Part shown: piece by piece, positions 46,309-60,071 of the stretch
Layout: the number at the start of each line of letters is the position of its first letter
Position numbering within the stretch: the first letter of the stretch is position 1
Translations under genes and position numbers: made by a program
Notes under the pieces: generated by a model
What the model was told of the DNA's origin: nothing
Database searches by the model: none
Seen by the model: only the letters and a program-made list of their open reading frames with translations
DNA from: an uncultured Nitrospiraceae bacterium
GTDB taxonomy: Bacteria > Nitrospirota > Thermodesulfovibrionia > Thermodesulfovibrionales > Dissulfurispiraceae
Length of the DNA stretch: 64,000 bases
Assembly (NCBI GenBank): GCA_903822005.1
Contig: CAIJNL010000018.1
Coordinates: 275,099 to 339,098 of the forward strand
Direction of reading: 5' to 3'

Positions 46309-48717
46309 TTAATCTTCTACAACCCGCCCTATACTCACAATCCTGTCTTCGGGATCCAGGTCCATAAGCTTTACGCCCTGAGTATTTCTTCCAAGCACCG
46401 ATATGTTCCTTGCTGTCAGCCTGATGACCATACCGCTATTAGTGATCAGAACTATCTCGTCCTCGTCCTTGACCTGAATCAGCCCAACAGCATTTCCGCC
46501 TTTTTCAACAACCCTGATAGATATTACACCCTTGCCGCCCCTGCTATGAACAGGATATTCTTCGATATTGGTCCTCTTGCCGAGGCCCTTTTCGGTAAGG
46601 GTAAGGAGGCTCGTCTTTTCTTCTATTACATTGGCGGAAACGACTTCATCGCCCTTTGTAAGCCTGATTCCAATGACACCGCGTGCCGTACGCCCAACAG
46701 ATCTTACATCTTCTTCACTAAATCGCACGGCCAGGCCTTTTTTAGTGCCGATAACGAGATCACTCTTGCCGGAGGTCCGGTTAACGCATATTACTTCGTC
46801 ACCGTCATCAATAGTTATAGCAATAATCCCTTTTGACCTGGGGTTGCTATACTCGTCCAGTTTCGTCTTTTTAACAATACCGGCCTTGGTGAACATGACA
46901 AGATAGCCATCCTGGAAGTCTCTGACGTTTATGGCCGTAGAGATCCTCTCGCCGTCCGCAAGAGGCAGCAGATTAACGAGGGCCTTGCCTTTTGCAGTTC
47001 TGCTTGATTCGGGTATCTGATAAATCTTGAGCCAATAGAGCCTTCCAAGGTTGCTGAAGAAAAGCATGTGATCATGGGTAGATCCAATGAAAAGCTGTTC
47101 TACATAATCTTCTTCCCTCGTCTCCATGCCGGTCAATCCCTTGCCTCCGCGGCGCTGACTCCGGTAGGTCGAAAGAGCTATCCTTTTGATATATCCATAA
47201 TGTGTGACTGTTATGACCATCTCTTCTTCGGTTATAAGGTCCTCGATAGTCAGGTCTGCAGTCTCCGCAACGATTTCTGTCTTTCTTTCGTCAGCATATT
47301 TGGTCTTTATCTCGACAAGTTCATCCTTGATGATCTGCGATACAAGGGTTTCACTACCCAAAATGGACTTCAGCCGCGCGATTTCCTGTATCGTCTCCTT
47401 ATAGTCCCTGATGATCTTGTCTCTTTCGAGGCCGGTCAGCCTCTGGAGCCTCATGTCCAGGATGGCCTGGGCCTGGATCTCAGAAAGCGGATAGTTGGCA
47501 ACAAGGCCCAACTTCGCCTCTTCCGGGTTTTTAGCTTTTCTTATGAGTGCGATGATTTCGTCAAGATGATCAAGGGCGATCTTTAATCCTTCCAGAATAT
47601 GGGCCTTTTCTTCGGCCTTTCTCAGCTCAAACCTGGTCCTCCTGACAATAACATCCCTTCGATGCTGGAGGAAGTAAGTCAACATCTGCTTAAGGTTCAG
47701 CACGCGCGGCTGGCCGCCAACAATCGACAGCATGATGATGCCGCACGTGGTCTCCATCGCGGTGTGCTTATACAGATTATTCAGTGTGACCTGCGGCACT
47801 TCTCCCCGTTTTAGTTCCAGAACTATGCGTACCGACTCATCCCGATCGGATTCGTCACGTATATCAGATATGCCTTCGATCTTCTTTTCACGGACAAGTT
47901 CCGCTATCTTCTCGATGAGCCTCGACTTGTTCACCTGGTAGGGAATTTCAGAAATGATGATGCTGTCTCCGCCCCTGGCCTCACGCTCGATACGCGCCTT
48001 GGCCCTCACCTTGATAAGACCCCGTCCCGTTGTATAGGCGCTGATAATGCCTTGTGTGCCATGGATAATAGCCCCTGTAGGAAAATCCGGTCCTTTAACC
48101 ACCGGCAGCAGTTCGTTAACCGAAAGGTCCGGTTTATTGAGAACCATAATAAGGCCGTCAATGATTTCCCCGAGATTATGCGGGGGTATGTTTGTCGCCA
48201 TGCCGACCGCGATACCGGCTGACCCATTTATAAGCAGACTCGGTATGCGAGAGGGCAGGACAACCGGTTCTTCGGTAGTCTCGTCGAAATTAGGAGTAAA
48301 ATCGACTGTCTCTTTCTCAATATCTGCCAGCATCTCTTCTGCAATCTTCGCCAGGCGGGCTTCCGTATAACGGTATGCAGCAGCCGGGTCTCCATCAATA
48401 GAGCCGAAATTCCCCTGTCCATCTACAAGGGGATATCTCATGTTGAAGTCCTGTGCAAGTCTGACCATGGCATCGTAAACTGCGGAATCGCCGTGAGGAT
48501 GATATTTCTTTAAAACCTCGCCGACAACACCGGCGCTCTTCGAATATTTTTTGTTCGGAAGGAGCCCTTCCTTGTACATTGCGTATAGAATCCTTCTCTG
48601 CACAGGCTTCAGGCCATCCCGGACTTCAGGCAGGGCCCTGCCAATAATTACGCTCATCGCGTAATCAAGATAACTTACCTTCATTTCTTCTTCTATGCTT
48701 ATCGAGACTCTCGACAT
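46309..48717 (-). CDS. gyrA: DNA gyrase subunit A
   Basis: An 802-aa type II topoisomerase subunit that cuts and rejoins DNA to add negative supercoils. The catalytic Tyr is Y117 in YRYTEARL, and the QRDR is [13 protein letters not shown] with Ser78 and Asp82 (susceptible-type residues). The C-terminal beta-pinwheel carries the GyrA box [10 protein letters not shown], which distinguishes it from ParC. It is the last gene of the leftward dnaA-dnaN-gyrB-gyrA group, after a short gap from gyrB. Confidence 0.97.
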   Translation of the reverse strand: MSRVSISIEEEMKVSYLDYAMSVIIGRALPEVRDGLKPVQRRILYAMYKEGLLPNKKYSKSAGVVGEVLKKYHPHGDSAVYDAMVRLAQDFNMRYPLVDGQGNFGSIDGDPAAAYRYTEARLAKIAEEMLADIEKETVDFTPNFDETTEEPVVLPSRIPSLLINGSAGIAVGMATNIPPHNLGEIIDGLIMVLNKPDLSVNELLPVVKGPDFPTGAIIHGTQGIISAYTTGRGLIKVRAKARIEREARGGDSIIISEIPYQVNKSRLIEKIAELVREKKIEGISDIRDESDRDESVRIVLELKRGEVPQVTLNNLYKHTAMETTCGIIMLSIVGGQPRVLNLKQMLTYFLQHRRDVIVRRTRFELRKAEEKAHILEGLKIALDHLDEIIALIRKAKNPEEAKLGLVANYPLSEIQAQAILDMRLQRLTGLERDKIIRDYKETIQEIARLKSILGSETLVSQIIKDELVEIKTKYADERKTEIVAETADLTIEDLITEEEMVITVTHYGYIKRIALSTYRSQRRGGKGLTGMETREEDYVEQLFIGSTHDHMLFFSNLGRLYWLKIYQIPESSRTAKGKALVNLLPLADGERISTAINVRDFQDGYLVMFTKAGIVKKTKLDEYSNPRSKGIIAITIDDGDEVICVNRTSGKSDLVIGTKKGLAVRFSEEDVRSVGRTARGVIGIRLTKGDEVVSANVIEEKTSLLTLTEKGLGKRTNIEEYPVHSRGGKGVISIRVVEKGGNAVGLIQVKDEDEIVLITNSGMVIRLTARNISVLGRNTQGVKLMDLDPEDRIVSIGRVVED

Positions 48718-48753
48718 TCTATAACTTCCCTTTCTGTAAAATTTTATTTATGT

Positions 48754-51168
<2,415 letters not shown>

Positions 51169-51306
51169 TCAAAAACAGGGTGTTAATTACGCAGTATGAA
51201 CCCGGGACTTACGCTGAATATCACGCTCTTATTCCCATACTTCTGCTTTGCACATTCCTGCTTACATACTATCTTGTTTCCCGGACCTTACTGTTCTTTC
51301 TCGTAT

Positions 51307-52413
51307 CTATAATCTCATCGGCATGACGACGCATTTATAATCATCCTTGCCATCTTCCATTAAAATAGTCGGGCTTAGCGGCTCATTGATCTTGAGTATG
51401 ACAGTCTCGGACTCCATGACCCCGAGAACATCAAGAAGATATCGGGCGTTAAAGGCAAATACCATTGATTCGCCCGCATAATTAACAGGTATTTCGTCCT
51501 TTGCGTCTCCGAGGTCCGGATTGGATGTTGATATGACCATAGCGTCAGGATTTATTTCCACCTTAACAGCGCTGCTGCGCTCCTTGCTCAAAATGGATAC
51601 AATCCTGAGCGCCCTGCTGAATGCGTCTCGGCCCACTCCGATAGATTTATTATTATCTGCCGGCAGAACCTGTTCATAATTCGGATACGTACCTTCAATT
51701 AATCTGGTCAGGAACTGTATCCCGCCGACCGTAAACAGAATATGATTCTTGCCTATAGTCAGTATTGCCGGCCTGGATTCTCCGTCGAGGAACCTTCTGA
51801 GCTCAGAGACAGATTTTCGCGAAAGAATCAGCTTCATATCTTCCTGCAGCGATTCCGAAATCACTTTAGTGGAAAGGGCCAGCCGGTGTCCGTCTGTACC
51901 AACCACATTCAATATATTGTCTGTCTTGAGATGGAAAAGAAGGCCGTTCAGCACATATCTCGTATCTGATTCGCCTGCAGCGTAAAGTGTCTTCTCTATC
52001 GCATCAAGCAGGGTCGAGGTATCAATCTCGATCGTCTTTGAATCTGCAGGCGCAATGGTCGGCCATACAGGATATTCATCCGGAGAAATGCCTGCCAGCC
52101 TGAAATGGCTTTTACCGCACTTAACCTTGACCCATTGATTATCGGCAGATTCGAGCACTATTTCACCGTCCATCTCCCTGACAATCTCGAACAGCTTCTT
52201 GGCAGGGATGCATACTTTCCCTTCTTCCTGTACACTCATCTCTACCGGTTCCTGCAGCGCTGTCTCGAGGTCCGTTGCAGTAATCTTGCAGCCGGCGTTT
52301 TCTGCCAGCAGGAGAAAGTTATTAAGCACCGGCATGGTATTCCGCTTCTCAACGATGTTCTGGATATCGGAAAGTTTCTTCAGCAGCTCATTCCTGTCTA
52401 CTTTTACCTTCAT
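51307..52413 (-). CDS. dnaN: DNA polymerase III beta sliding clamp
   Basis: A 368-aa ring-forming clamp with three domains of ~120 aa. MKVKVDRNELLKKLSDIQNIVEKRNTM and the ending PTILMEDGKDDYKCVVMPMRL are typical of the family. It encircles DNA to give polymerase III processivity. GGAGG precedes the ATG. It lies between dnaA and gyrB, the classic origin-linked order, with a 147-bp gap to gyrB that I judge empty. Confidence 0.95.
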   Translation of the reverse strand: MKVKVDRNELLKKLSDIQNIVEKRNTMPVLNNFLLLAENAGCKITATDLETALQEPVEMSVQEEGKVCIPAKKLFEIVREMDGEIVLESADNQWVKVKCGKSHFRLAGISPDEYPVWPTIAPADSKTIEIDTSTLLDAIEKTLYAAGESDTRYVLNGLLFHLKTDNILNVVGTDGHRLALSTKVISESLQEDMKLILSRKSVSELRRFLDGESRPAILTIGKNHILFTVGGIQFLTRLIEGTYPNYEQVLPADNNKSIGVGRDAFSRALRIVSILSKERSSAVKVEINPDAMVISTSNPDLGDAKDEIPVNYAGESMVFAFNARYLLDVLGVMESETVILKINEPLSPTILMEDGKDDYKCVVMPMRL

Positions 52414-52450
52414 GGCATCCTCCGATAAGACTTTTGATTTCTGTGAATCC

Positions 52451-53806
52451 TCAAGACGCTTTTATCTTTCTGATAATATGATCTATTCCCTTGTTAAGGT
52501 TTTCATCTGCCTGTCTTTTCTTTTCAATAAGTTTACATGCATAAATCACAGTAGCGTGGTCTTTGCCGCCAAATGCCCGGCCGATTTCACTCAGGGACAT
52601 AGTGGTCAGTTGTTTGGCAATGTACATGGCTATCTGCCTTGCGTTTGCTATTTCCTTGGTCCTTTTTTTCCCTTTTATATCTATCTGTTTTATTCCAAAA
52701 TAGTCGCTTATTGCCTTAAGGATCACCTCGATGGTTAAAGGTTTATCTCCCTCTGAAATAAGGTCCTTAAGCACATTTTTCACCAGCGTTAAATCTATCG
52801 GCATCCCCGTAAGGGAAGAATAGGCTCCCAGCTTAATCAGACAGCCTTCAAGCTCCCTGATGTTTGACTTGACCCGGGACGCGATAAAATAGGCAACATC
52901 ATCAGGTATCGTAAGCCGCTCTGCCTCAGCCTTTTTGAACAGTATAGCAACTTTTGTCTCCACCTCCGGCAACTGGATATCCGCGATAAGTCCCATGCTG
53001 AACCTGGATCTCAGCCTGTCGGTGATGTCAGAAATATCCATTGGGGCCCTGTCACTCGATATCACAATCTGGCTTTGACGCGCATACAGCGAATTAAAGG
53101 TATGGAAGAATTCTTCCTGAGTGGCTACTTTGCCGGCTATAAATTGTATATCGTCAACAAGCAGGATGTCGGCATTTCTGTACTTGTCCTTAAACTCTCC
53201 CATCTTTTCATGGCGTATGGATGAAATGACCTCATTCGTAAACTGCTCGGCAGAAACATAAAAAATAACCTTGCCGGGATATCTGTCTACTATTTCATTA
53301 CCTATAGCATTAATCATATGGGTTTTACCCAGACCAACGCCTCCATAAATAAAGAGGGGGTTATATATACTTCCAGGACCTTCACATATCCTTTTTGCGG
53401 CAGCATTTACAAATTGGTTGGACGGGCCGACCACAAAAGAGTCAAAAGTATACTTTGGGTTCAGATAAATACCCCTGCTGGCAAGTTTGCTTCTACGGCT
53501 TTCATTTCTTGAGTCAATCTTCTTTAACGCACCATCTTCCTTTGTTCCGACCCTCATTTTCACAGAGACCGGATATCCCAGTTCCACCTCAAGGGCCTCG
53601 CTTATCAGATGAGGATAATTATCATCTATCCAATCCTTAAAGAACCTGTTTGGTATGTCTATATATGCAACTTTGTCTTTAAAATGATGCAGTTTCATAG
53701 GCTTAAACCACAGCTCGAATACGCTGTCTCCCAACTTTTCATGTATCTTGGAAAACGCCATATTCCAGAACTCTTCTTTTCCGCTCATTCCTTGTACCAT
53801 AGCCAT
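52451..53806 (-). CDS. dnaA: Chromosomal replication initiator DnaA
   Basis: A 451-aa initiator that binds DnaA boxes and opens the origin. Domain I is at the N terminus, AAA+ has Walker A GGVGLGKTHM and Walker B ILLVDDIQF, and domain IV has the HTH DHATVIYACKLIEKKR. The first ATG lacks a clear ribosome site; ATG codons 3 and 7 are alternatives. It reads away from the AT-rich 53807-54105 region, the likely oriC. Confidence 0.97.
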   Translation of the reverse strand: MAMVQGMSGKEEFWNMAFSKIHEKLGDSVFELWFKPMKLHHFKDKVAYIDIPNRFFKDWIDDNYPHLISEALEVELGYPVSVKMRVGTKEDGALKKIDSRNESRRSKLASRGIYLNPKYTFDSFVVGPSNQFVNAAAKRICEGPGSIYNPLFIYGGVGLGKTHMINAIGNEIVDRYPGKVIFYVSAEQFTNEVISSIRHEKMGEFKDKYRNADILLVDDIQFIAGKVATQEEFFHTFNSLYARQSQIVISSDRAPMDISDITDRLRSRFSMGLIADIQLPEVETKVAILFKKAEAERLTIPDDVAYFIASRVKSNIRELEGCLIKLGAYSSLTGMPIDLTLVKNVLKDLISEGDKPLTIEVILKAISDYFGIKQIDIKGKKRTKEIANARQIAMYIAKQLTTMSLSEIGRAFGGKDHATVIYACKLIEKKRQADENLNKGIDHIIRKIKAS

Positions 53807-54105
53807 TTTTTTATATATTTTTATATGTTTATCAACAACTAATTAACAGTTGTGAAAAACCCATTTTTTACTCACCGCTAATTATAGCCTATATATAAAA
53901 ACGAGGGCAATAAAATGTTTAAATCTCTGTGCATAAAAAAGTACCAACATATCGCAACTTGGTCAACTAAAAACAGATCACTTTTCTGATATGGGTAAAA
54001 GCACTGATATATAACACTAATAATGCCTTATAAACATTTTACCTGTGCCTATTACGATTACTTTAAAACAAATATAAATAAGTAATAATAGGATAAAAAA
54101 ATATA
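53807..54105. other. Candidate oriC (AT-rich, DnaA-box-like sites)
   Basis: This 299-bp gap separates dnaA and prfB, both leftward. It is strongly AT-rich. It has a TTATGCACA on the minus strand (53928-53936), TTATCAACA (53829-53837) and TTATAAACA (54028-54036), which match the DnaA box TTATCCACA with one or two changes. A 6-bp inverted repeat lies at 53835-53853. Position next to dnaA and box content support oriC; box density is modest, so it stays a candidate. Confidence 0.6.
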
Positions 54106-55207
54106 TTATTTGTTAGTACTCAAGTATTGTCTGATAAACAGATCAATTGCTCCGTCAAGCACAGAATCCACATCACCCACTTCAATATTGGTTCTATGGT
54201 CCTTGACGAGTCTATACGGTTGTAATGTGTATGATCTGATCTGATTTCCCCAGGATATCTCTTTTTTATCACCGATAAAGCCATCGATTTTTTTCTCTCT
54301 TGATTTAAGGGTCAGATCATAAATCCGCGCCCGGACCACTTTCATTGCCAGCTCTTTGTTTCTTAATTGAGATCGCTCGCTTTGGCACGCCACAACGATG
54401 CCTGTTGGTATATGAGTTATACGTACCGCTGACGAAACCTTATTTACATGCTGTCCCCCGGCGCCCGATGACCGAAAAGTATCTATCCTGAGATCTTCAT
54501 CCCTTATTTCGACCTCAATATCGTTTTCTATCTCAGGATAAACAAGCACTGCGGCAAAAGAAGTGTGCCTTCTTTTGTTTGCATCAAACGGCGATATCCT
54601 TACAAGTCTGTGAATGCCGGCTTCGGCCTTCAGATAGCCGTATGCGTAACTTCCGTTGACAGTAAAAGTAGTCCCTTTTATGCCCGCTTCCTCACCAACC
54701 TGATGCTCAACAATCTCAACTTTGTATTTATGGCGTTCCGCCCAGCGCAGATACATTCTCATCAACATCTGGGCCCAGTCCTGACTCTCAACACCGCCAG
54801 CACCAGGATGGATGGATACGATCGCATTATTCCGGTCGGCCTCACCTGACAAAAGCATGCGCAGCTCTATCTCATCGACAAAAGACTTTAGATCAGTAAG
54901 TTCAGCATGCATCTCTTCGATGAATATATCTCCGCCGTCTTCATCCAGTATTTCCAGCGATCCTTCCAGATTAGATACTCTTTGAATGGCAGATTCAAGA
55001 GGGGATAACGTTTCCAGTATAGTGGCTTTTCTCTTTTGGAGAACAGTCAGCCTGTCATGCGAGGTCCATATCTCTTCAGATGAAAGATCTTTTTCGATCT
55101 CTAAAAGAGTCTCTTTTAATGAAGCTACATCAAAGATAACCTCTTAATGAAGCAAGTTTATCTTTAACGTTTCTGATTTCTTCCTGTATATCTTTTTTTA
55201 ACAACAT
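54106..55207 (-). CDS. prfB: Peptide chain release factor 2 with programmed +1 frameshift
   Basis: Release factor 2, which recognises UGA and UAA. The gene is in two frames. The first 25 codons from ATG 55207 (MLLKKDIQEEI...LRGYL) end at an in-frame TGA at 55132-55130. A +1 shift at CTT-TGA continues as L-D-V-A-S-L-K and reaches the main frame (366 aa total) with GGQ in GAGGQHVNK. An AGAGGT Shine-Dalgarno-like element lies just before the slip site, as in E. coli (CTT TGA C). A GGAGG site is 8 nt before ATG 55207. Translation thus depends on low RF2 activity, an autoregulatory loop. The downstream gene start at 54912 in naive calls is not the true start. Confidence 0.93.
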
Positions 55208-55223
55208 TACCATTACCTCCGGT

Positions 55224-56783
55224 TTATTTCCTGCGAATATTAATAAAAAAAAGCAGCGATGTTACCAGACAGAAAAAAGAAAAAAGATCGCCATATTTAG
55301 TATAAAAAGAGAGCGAACGGTCCGTTTTAATATCAGCCTTTAAAGCAGTTCTTACAAATATATCGCTTGTCTGCAAAATCCTTCCACTGCTGTCAATAAA
55401 TCCTGATATCCCGGTATTTGCCGCCCTGATAACAGGCTTTCTGTTTTCTATGGCCCTGAAAACCGCCATGCTAAAATGCTGATATGGTCCGCTAGTGTTC
55501 CCGAACCAGGCATCGTTAGTGATATTGACTATAAAATCGCCGCCCTTAATAAAATATTTTCTCACGAGTCCCGGGAAAATGATCTCATAACAGACAGGAG
55601 TACCGAAACTGCCAAAAGGAGTCACGGCCCTTGTGTAGCTGTCACCCGGTATATAATCGCCTACTCCTACTACGAGTTTGTTAATAAAAAACAGAAGGTT
55701 GCGCAAAGGAACATATTCTCCGAAGGGAACGAGATGAATTTTATCATAAATATACGACACCGATCCATCTTTTGTGAGCAAAACTGTGCTGTTCGAAAAA
55801 CCGCCGGCAGCCTCTTTTTTCATGGTAACGCTTCCAAAAAGAAGATAAGCATTAAGGTCTCTTTGGAAAGCGACATGTTCATCGCTCAGTTCCTTGTTGG
55901 CCCCAAAAAAGAAAGGCATGGCAGTTTCAGGCCAAACTATCAGATGGGGTCTGTTTACGCCGGGCTCAGTGCCGGAAACGACATCGATGCTCAGATTTCT
56001 GTATATTTCAGAAACACTTTGCTGATAAGCTTTATCCCACTTTTTATCCTGCTCGATGTTGCCCTGTATAACTGCTACCTTGATCTGCGAACCAGGCCGA
56101 TCCTGATAAAGCCTGAAAAGGCCATAGCAAAGATTGGCGCTTAGGGCGACGAACAGAATGACCCAACCCGCAAACGTATGAAAACGCGAATACAGGGGTT
56201 TTGATCTCATACGTTTTTTCATGATGAAAAAATCTGCAAATGCGCCATTGACTGCAACAATCATAAAAGATATGCCGTAAATGCCGACTATATCGGCGCT
56301 CTGGATGAAAACCAGAAAAGGATATTGGCTGTATCCGAGACTCGACCACGGGAATCCGGTCAATACATATGAGCGCAAGAATTCGAGAGACGTCCAGAGA
56401 ACTGGCGCCACAAACAAAACCGGCAGATCTGTCTTCCTGATGACTGCCGAATATAGCATGCAGAAGAGAGCGGGGAAGAAACTCAGATATATACTTAGCA
56501 ATAAGACCACGAGCAGACTGGGAACGAGTGAAATAGAGCCGTACTGATGGAGGGAGTTATAAATCCAGTATAGTGTCCCAAAAAAATAGACCGTTCCAAA
56601 AAGGATCCCCAGTTTGAAGGATTGCCCGACCGGTTTGTCATAAAGCAATACAAGCAGCGGGATCAGCGCAATCCAGGCAAGCGGGTAAATATTAAAAGTC
56701 GGGAATGCAAGCACTATCAGAGCGCCGCTAAATATAGCATACAGATATGCGAGATTAATGCGGTATAACAGTTTCATCCACAT
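55224..56783 (-). CDS. lnt: Apolipoprotein N-acyltransferase
   Basis: A 519-aa membrane enzyme that adds the third acyl chain to lipoproteins, a step of Gram-negative envelopes. The N-terminal half has about six membrane helices and the C-terminal half is a nitrilase-like domain. The catalytic Glu-Lys-Cys are in IVWPETAMPFF, KIHLVPFGEY and GTPVCYEIIFPG. It is adjacent and upstream of prfB on the same strand, and divergent from kdsB with a 52-bp shared region. ATG 56783 or 56777 are both possible. Confidence 0.93.
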   Translation of the reverse strand: MWMKLLYRINLAYLYAIFSGALIVLAFPTFNIYPLAWIALIPLLVLLYDKPVGQSFKLGILFGTVYFFGTLYWIYNSLHQYGSISLVPSLLVVLLLSIYLSFFPALFCMLYSAVIRKTDLPVLFVAPVLWTSLEFLRSYVLTGFPWSSLGYSQYPFLVFIQSADIVGIYGISFMIVAVNGAFADFFIMKKRMRSKPLYSRFHTFAGWVILFVALSANLCYGLFRLYQDRPGSQIKVAVIQGNIEQDKKWDKAYQQSVSEIYRNLSIDVVSGTEPGVNRPHLIVWPETAMPFFFGANKELSDEHVAFQRDLNAYLLFGSVTMKKEAAGGFSNSTVLLTKDGSVSYIYDKIHLVPFGEYVPLRNLLFFINKLVVGVGDYIPGDSYTRAVTPFGSFGTPVCYEIIFPGLVRKYFIKGGDFIVNITNDAWFGNTSGPYQHFSMAVFRAIENRKPVIRAANTGISGFIDSSGRILQTSDIFVRTALKADIKTDRSLSFYTKYGDLFSFFCLVTSLLFFINIRRK

Positions 56784-56835
56784 ACCCCGGGTTCTTTATT
56801 TTCAGAAAGCCATTTATGTTATCATACAAAAAGTT

Positions 56836-57630
56836 ATGTCTGCCATTGTTATAATACCATCCAGATACCAATCTGCAAGATTCCCCGGAAAACCCCTTGC
56901 CCTTGTCAATAATAAACCTATGATTCAGCACGTATATGAACGATCAAGTTTAGCCGGGCGGATAAAAGCGGTTTTTGTAGCAACAGACAGCCAGCTTATT
57001 TTTAATGCAGTCCGTGAATTCGGCGGAAACGCCGTCATGACCTCATCAGCACACATATCAGGTACTGACAGGATAGCAGAGGCATCAGCTATTATAAGAA
57101 AAGACGGTTGTGACGCTGATATCATTGTAAATGTACAGGGAGACGAACCAATGATAAGGCCCGAAATGATAGACCTGGTGACAGGCATAATGGTGGACAA
57201 GCGGGCTGATATTGGTACACTTGTAAAAAGGATAGATAACGCCGGAGAGATTAATGATCCGAATGTTGTAAAGGCCGTCTTTAATGACGAGGGGTTCGCA
57301 ATGTATTTTTCACGCTCCCCTGTACCATATCACAGAGATATTTTTGGCACTGCAGGGATGAAGCACGGGAAAGCCGCTGCCCCGGATATTGGGACTTCGG
57401 GTCTCTATCTGTTTAAACATATAGGCATATATGCGTACAGGGCTGATATACTAAAACGTTTTTCCGAATTGCCGGCTTCAAGACTTGAAGATATTGAAAA
57501 GCTTGAACAGTTGAGGGCGCTCGAAAACGGCATATCGATAAAGATTGAGCAGACAAATTACGAAACCATCGGGGTGGATACGCCAATGGATCTGGAGAGG
57601 GTGGAAAAATGTCTAAATACATCTTTATAA
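56836..57630 (+). CDS. kdsB: 3-deoxy-manno-octulosonate cytidylyltransferase
   Basis: A 264-aa enzyme (from ATG 56836) that activates KDO with CTP for lipopolysaccharide synthesis. [21 protein letters not shown] is the nucleotide-binding start, with [15 protein letters not shown] and [10 protein letters not shown] later. The longer frame from 56758 is not used because the N terminus is not family-like. The end overlaps pyrG by 22 nt. Confidence 0.95.
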   Translation: MSAIVIIPSRYQSARFPGKPLALVNNKPMIQHVYERSSLAGRIKAVFVATDSQLIFNAVREFGGNAVMTSSAHISGTDRIAEASAIIRKDGCDADIIVNVQGDEPMIRPEMIDLVTGIMVDKRADIGTLVKRIDNAGEINDPNVVKAVFNDEGFAMYFSRSPVPYHRDIFGTAGMKHGKAAAPDIGTSGLYLFKHIGIYAYRADILKRFSELPASRLEDIEKLEQLRALENGISIKIEQTNYETIGVDTPMDLERVEKCLNTSL

Positions 57631-59249
57631 CAGGAGGAGTTGTTTCAGCTCTCGGCAAGGGAATAGCTGCCGCCGCAATAGGAGCATTGCTCGAAGCCCA
57701 GGGCCTGAGGGTAACCATTCAGAAACTCGACCCGTATATTAACGTAGACCCCGGCACTCTCAGTCCCTTTGAACATGGTGAGGTCTTTGTGACTGATGAT
57801 GGCTGCGAGACTGACCTGGATCTCGGCCACTATGAAAGGTTCACCCATATGCGGGCGGCTGTAGTCAATAATTATACAACCGGAAAAATCTATTTCAATG
57901 TTATTACCAAGGAGCGCAGAGGAGATTATCTGGGCGATACAGTTCAGGTAGTGCCACACATTACAGATGAAATCAGGGAGGCGATCAAATCGGCCGCATC
58001 CGATGATTATGACGTCAATATTGTTGAGATAGGCGGAACGGTCGGCGATATCGAGAGTCTGCCCTTCCTGGAGGCGATCAGGCAATTCCGTTATCACGTC
58101 GAGAGGGAGAATGTTCTTTACGTGCACCTGACGCTGGTCCCGTTCATAAAGACAGCAGGGGAATTAAAGACCAAGCCGACACAGCACAGTGTAAATGAGC
58201 TGCGGGAGATAGGCATCCAGCCAGATATACTGCTGTGCAGGACAGACAGGCCTATCCCGCCCGAAATGAAGAGGAAGATAGCTATTCACTGCAACCTTGA
58301 TCAGGAAGCGGTTATTTCGGCGCTGGACGTGGAGACAGTATATGAAGTACCGCTTTCATACAAGACTGAAGGGCTCGATAAATTTATAGAAAAGAAATTG
58401 TCACTCAATCTTCCTGAACCCGAACTGAAGACATGGGTCCAGGTTGTCGACCGCATAAAGAATCCGAAATATGAGTGCACTATCGCAATTGCCGGAAAAT
58501 ATGTGAATCTCAAGGATTCGTACAAGAGCCTTGAAGAAGCACTTATCCACGGGGGCATATCAAACAACTCGCGCGTGAATTTGATCTGGGTCGATTCCGA
58601 AGAGATAGAGGCTCAGGGCGTCGAAAAGTATCTGTCCGAGGTTGACGGGATTCTTGTGCCTGGAGGTTTTGGCATAAGAGGGATCGAAGGAAAAATTGCT
58701 GCTGTGCGCTATGCACGTGAGAAGAAGATACCATATTTTGGCATTTGCCTAGGTATGCAGCTTGCTGTTATCGAATTCGGCAGGAACGTATGCGGGCTTT
58801 CGTCAAACAGTACCGAATTCGACCCCAAGACAAAAGACCCTGTCATATACCTTATGGAACGATGGTACAATCACCGTTCAGGGAAAATCGAGGAAAGAAC
58901 GGCAGATTCCCAAATGGGCGGCACCATGCGGCTCGGAGCCTATCCCACGGTGCTTGTAGAAGGTACCCATGCATATGAAGCCTATGGATCAAAAAATATA
59001 TCTGAAAGACATCGCCACAGGTATGAATTCAATAACAAGTACCGGGATGTGCTGACGTCCAAAGGACTGGTTATCAGTGGGCTTTCGCCTGACACGGAGC
59101 TTGTCGAGATAGTAGAGCTCAGGGACCATCCCTGGTTCCTGGGATGCCAGTTTCATCCGGAGTTCAAGTCGCGGCCTATTGATCCCCACCCATTGTTCAG
59201 GGCCTTTATAGGAGCGGCGGTCAGGGAGAAACGGGAGTTATTTCTCTAA
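57609..59249 (+). CDS. pyrG: CTP synthase
   Basis: A 546-aa enzyme that aminates UTP to CTP with glutamine. The synthetase half begins [17 protein letters not shown] and has [25 protein letters not shown]; the glutaminase half has [14 protein letters not shown] with the catalytic Cys. It supplies CTP for the kdsB reaction next door. Its start lies inside the 3' end of kdsB, suggesting coupling. The 3' end overlaps the convergent parB by 12 nt. Confidence 0.97.
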   Translation: MSKYIFITGGVVSALGKGIAAAAIGALLEAQGLRVTIQKLDPYINVDPGTLSPFEHGEVFVTDDGCETDLDLGHYERFTHMRAAVVNNYTTGKIYFNVITKERRGDYLGDTVQVVPHITDEIREAIKSAASDDYDVNIVEIGGTVGDIESLPFLEAIRQFRYHVERENVLYVHLTLVPFIKTAGELKTKPTQHSVNELREIGIQPDILLCRTDRPIPPEMKRKIAIHCNLDQEAVISALDVETVYEVPLSYKTEGLDKFIEKKLSLNLPEPELKTWVQVVDRIKNPKYECTIAIAGKYVNLKDSYKSLEEALIHGGISNNSRVNLIWVDSEEIEAQGVEKYLSEVDGILVPGGFGIRGIEGKIAAVRYAREKKIPYFGICLGMQLAVIEFGRNVCGLSSNSTEFDPKTKDPVIYLMERWYNHRSGKIEERTADSQMGGTMRLGAYPTVLVEGTHAYEAYGSKNISERHRHRYEFNNKYRDVLTSKGLVISGLSPDTELVEIVELRDHPWFLGCQFHPEFKSRPIDPHPLFRAFIGAAVREKRELFL

Positions 59250-60071
59250 CAGGATTTCAAGCAGCCGGTCGAGCTCATCCAAAGAATAGTAATCAATTTC
59301 TATTTTGCCTTTTTTGCCTTTATGTTCAATGCGGACCTTGGTTCCCAGGGCCTGTATCAGCTTGTCTTCGAGATCGGCGACCTCCGGGAGCTTTTTACCG
59401 GATTTTTTTGATTTAGCAGCAGCTGCCTGCACAGGCTTCATGCAAAGTGCTTCGGCCTCCCGGACGCTAAGCCCTTCCCGGACAATTTTTTTTGCAGCTT
59501 CTGCCTGTTTATTACCGTCTTCCAGTGATAGAAGGGCCTTTGCATGGCCGAGGGTCAGACTGCCATCATTGATAAAGGCCTTTATCTCGTCGGACAACTT
59601 GAGTATGCGCAGATAATTCGCAATCGTTACCCTGTTTTTTCCCACCCTCTCTGAAAGGGCCTCCTGGGTCAGGTTGAAATCCTTCATAAGCCGGCTGAAA
59701 GCATCGGCAGTCTCAATAGGATTCAGTTCTTCACGCTGAATATTCTCTATCAGGGCAATTTCAATAGAGTCCTGAGAGGATACATCTTTGATAAGGGCAG
59801 GTATCTTTTTAAGGCCTGCAAGCGATGAAGCCCTCCAGCGCCTTTCGCCGGCGATAAGCCTGAAGTTGCCATCCACCATCCTGGACACGATTATGGGCTG
59901 CAGAACACCCTTTTCCTTTATCGACAAGGCAAGCTCTTTGAGAGCTTCATCCTTAAAGACCTTTCTGGGCTGGTTTTCGTTTCGGATTATCCTGCCGACT
60001 TCGATCTCGATTACTTCTCCCCCCCTGTCGGGAAGCAGCGCATCGAGGCCTTTACCTAGTGCTGTTTTCAT
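59238..60071 (-). CDS. parB: Chromosome-partitioning protein ParB (Spo0J)
   Basis: A 277-aa CTP-switch DNA clamp. The N-terminal ParB box has [20 protein letters not shown], the HTH has [28 protein letters not shown], and the C-terminal dimerisation region follows. It loads on the parS sites at 24.0 and 24.7 kb. It overlaps parA by 20 nt and follows it, as is typical. Confidence 0.96.
   Translation of the reverse strand: MKTALGKGLDALLPDRGGEVIEIEVGRIIRNENQPRKVFKDEALKELALSIKEKGVLQPIIVSRMVDGNFRLIAGERRWRASSLAGLKKIPALIKDVSSQDSIEIALIENIQREELNPIETADAFSRLMKDFNLTQEALSERVGKNRVTIANYLRILKLSDEIKAFINDGSLTLGHAKALLSLEDGNKQAEAAKKIVREGLSVREAEALCMKPVQAAAAKSKKSGKKLPEVADLEDKLIQALGTKVRIEHKGKKGKIEIDYYSLDELDRLLEILLEK

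Noticed and set aside
54106..54912. prfB start at 54912
   Set aside because: This start drops the N-terminal domain and ignores the upstream ORF that joins by a standard RF2 frameshift.
55476..56144. 222-aa + strand open frame
   Set aside because: It is antisense to lnt, whose catalytic residues are intact, and has no ribosome site or family match.
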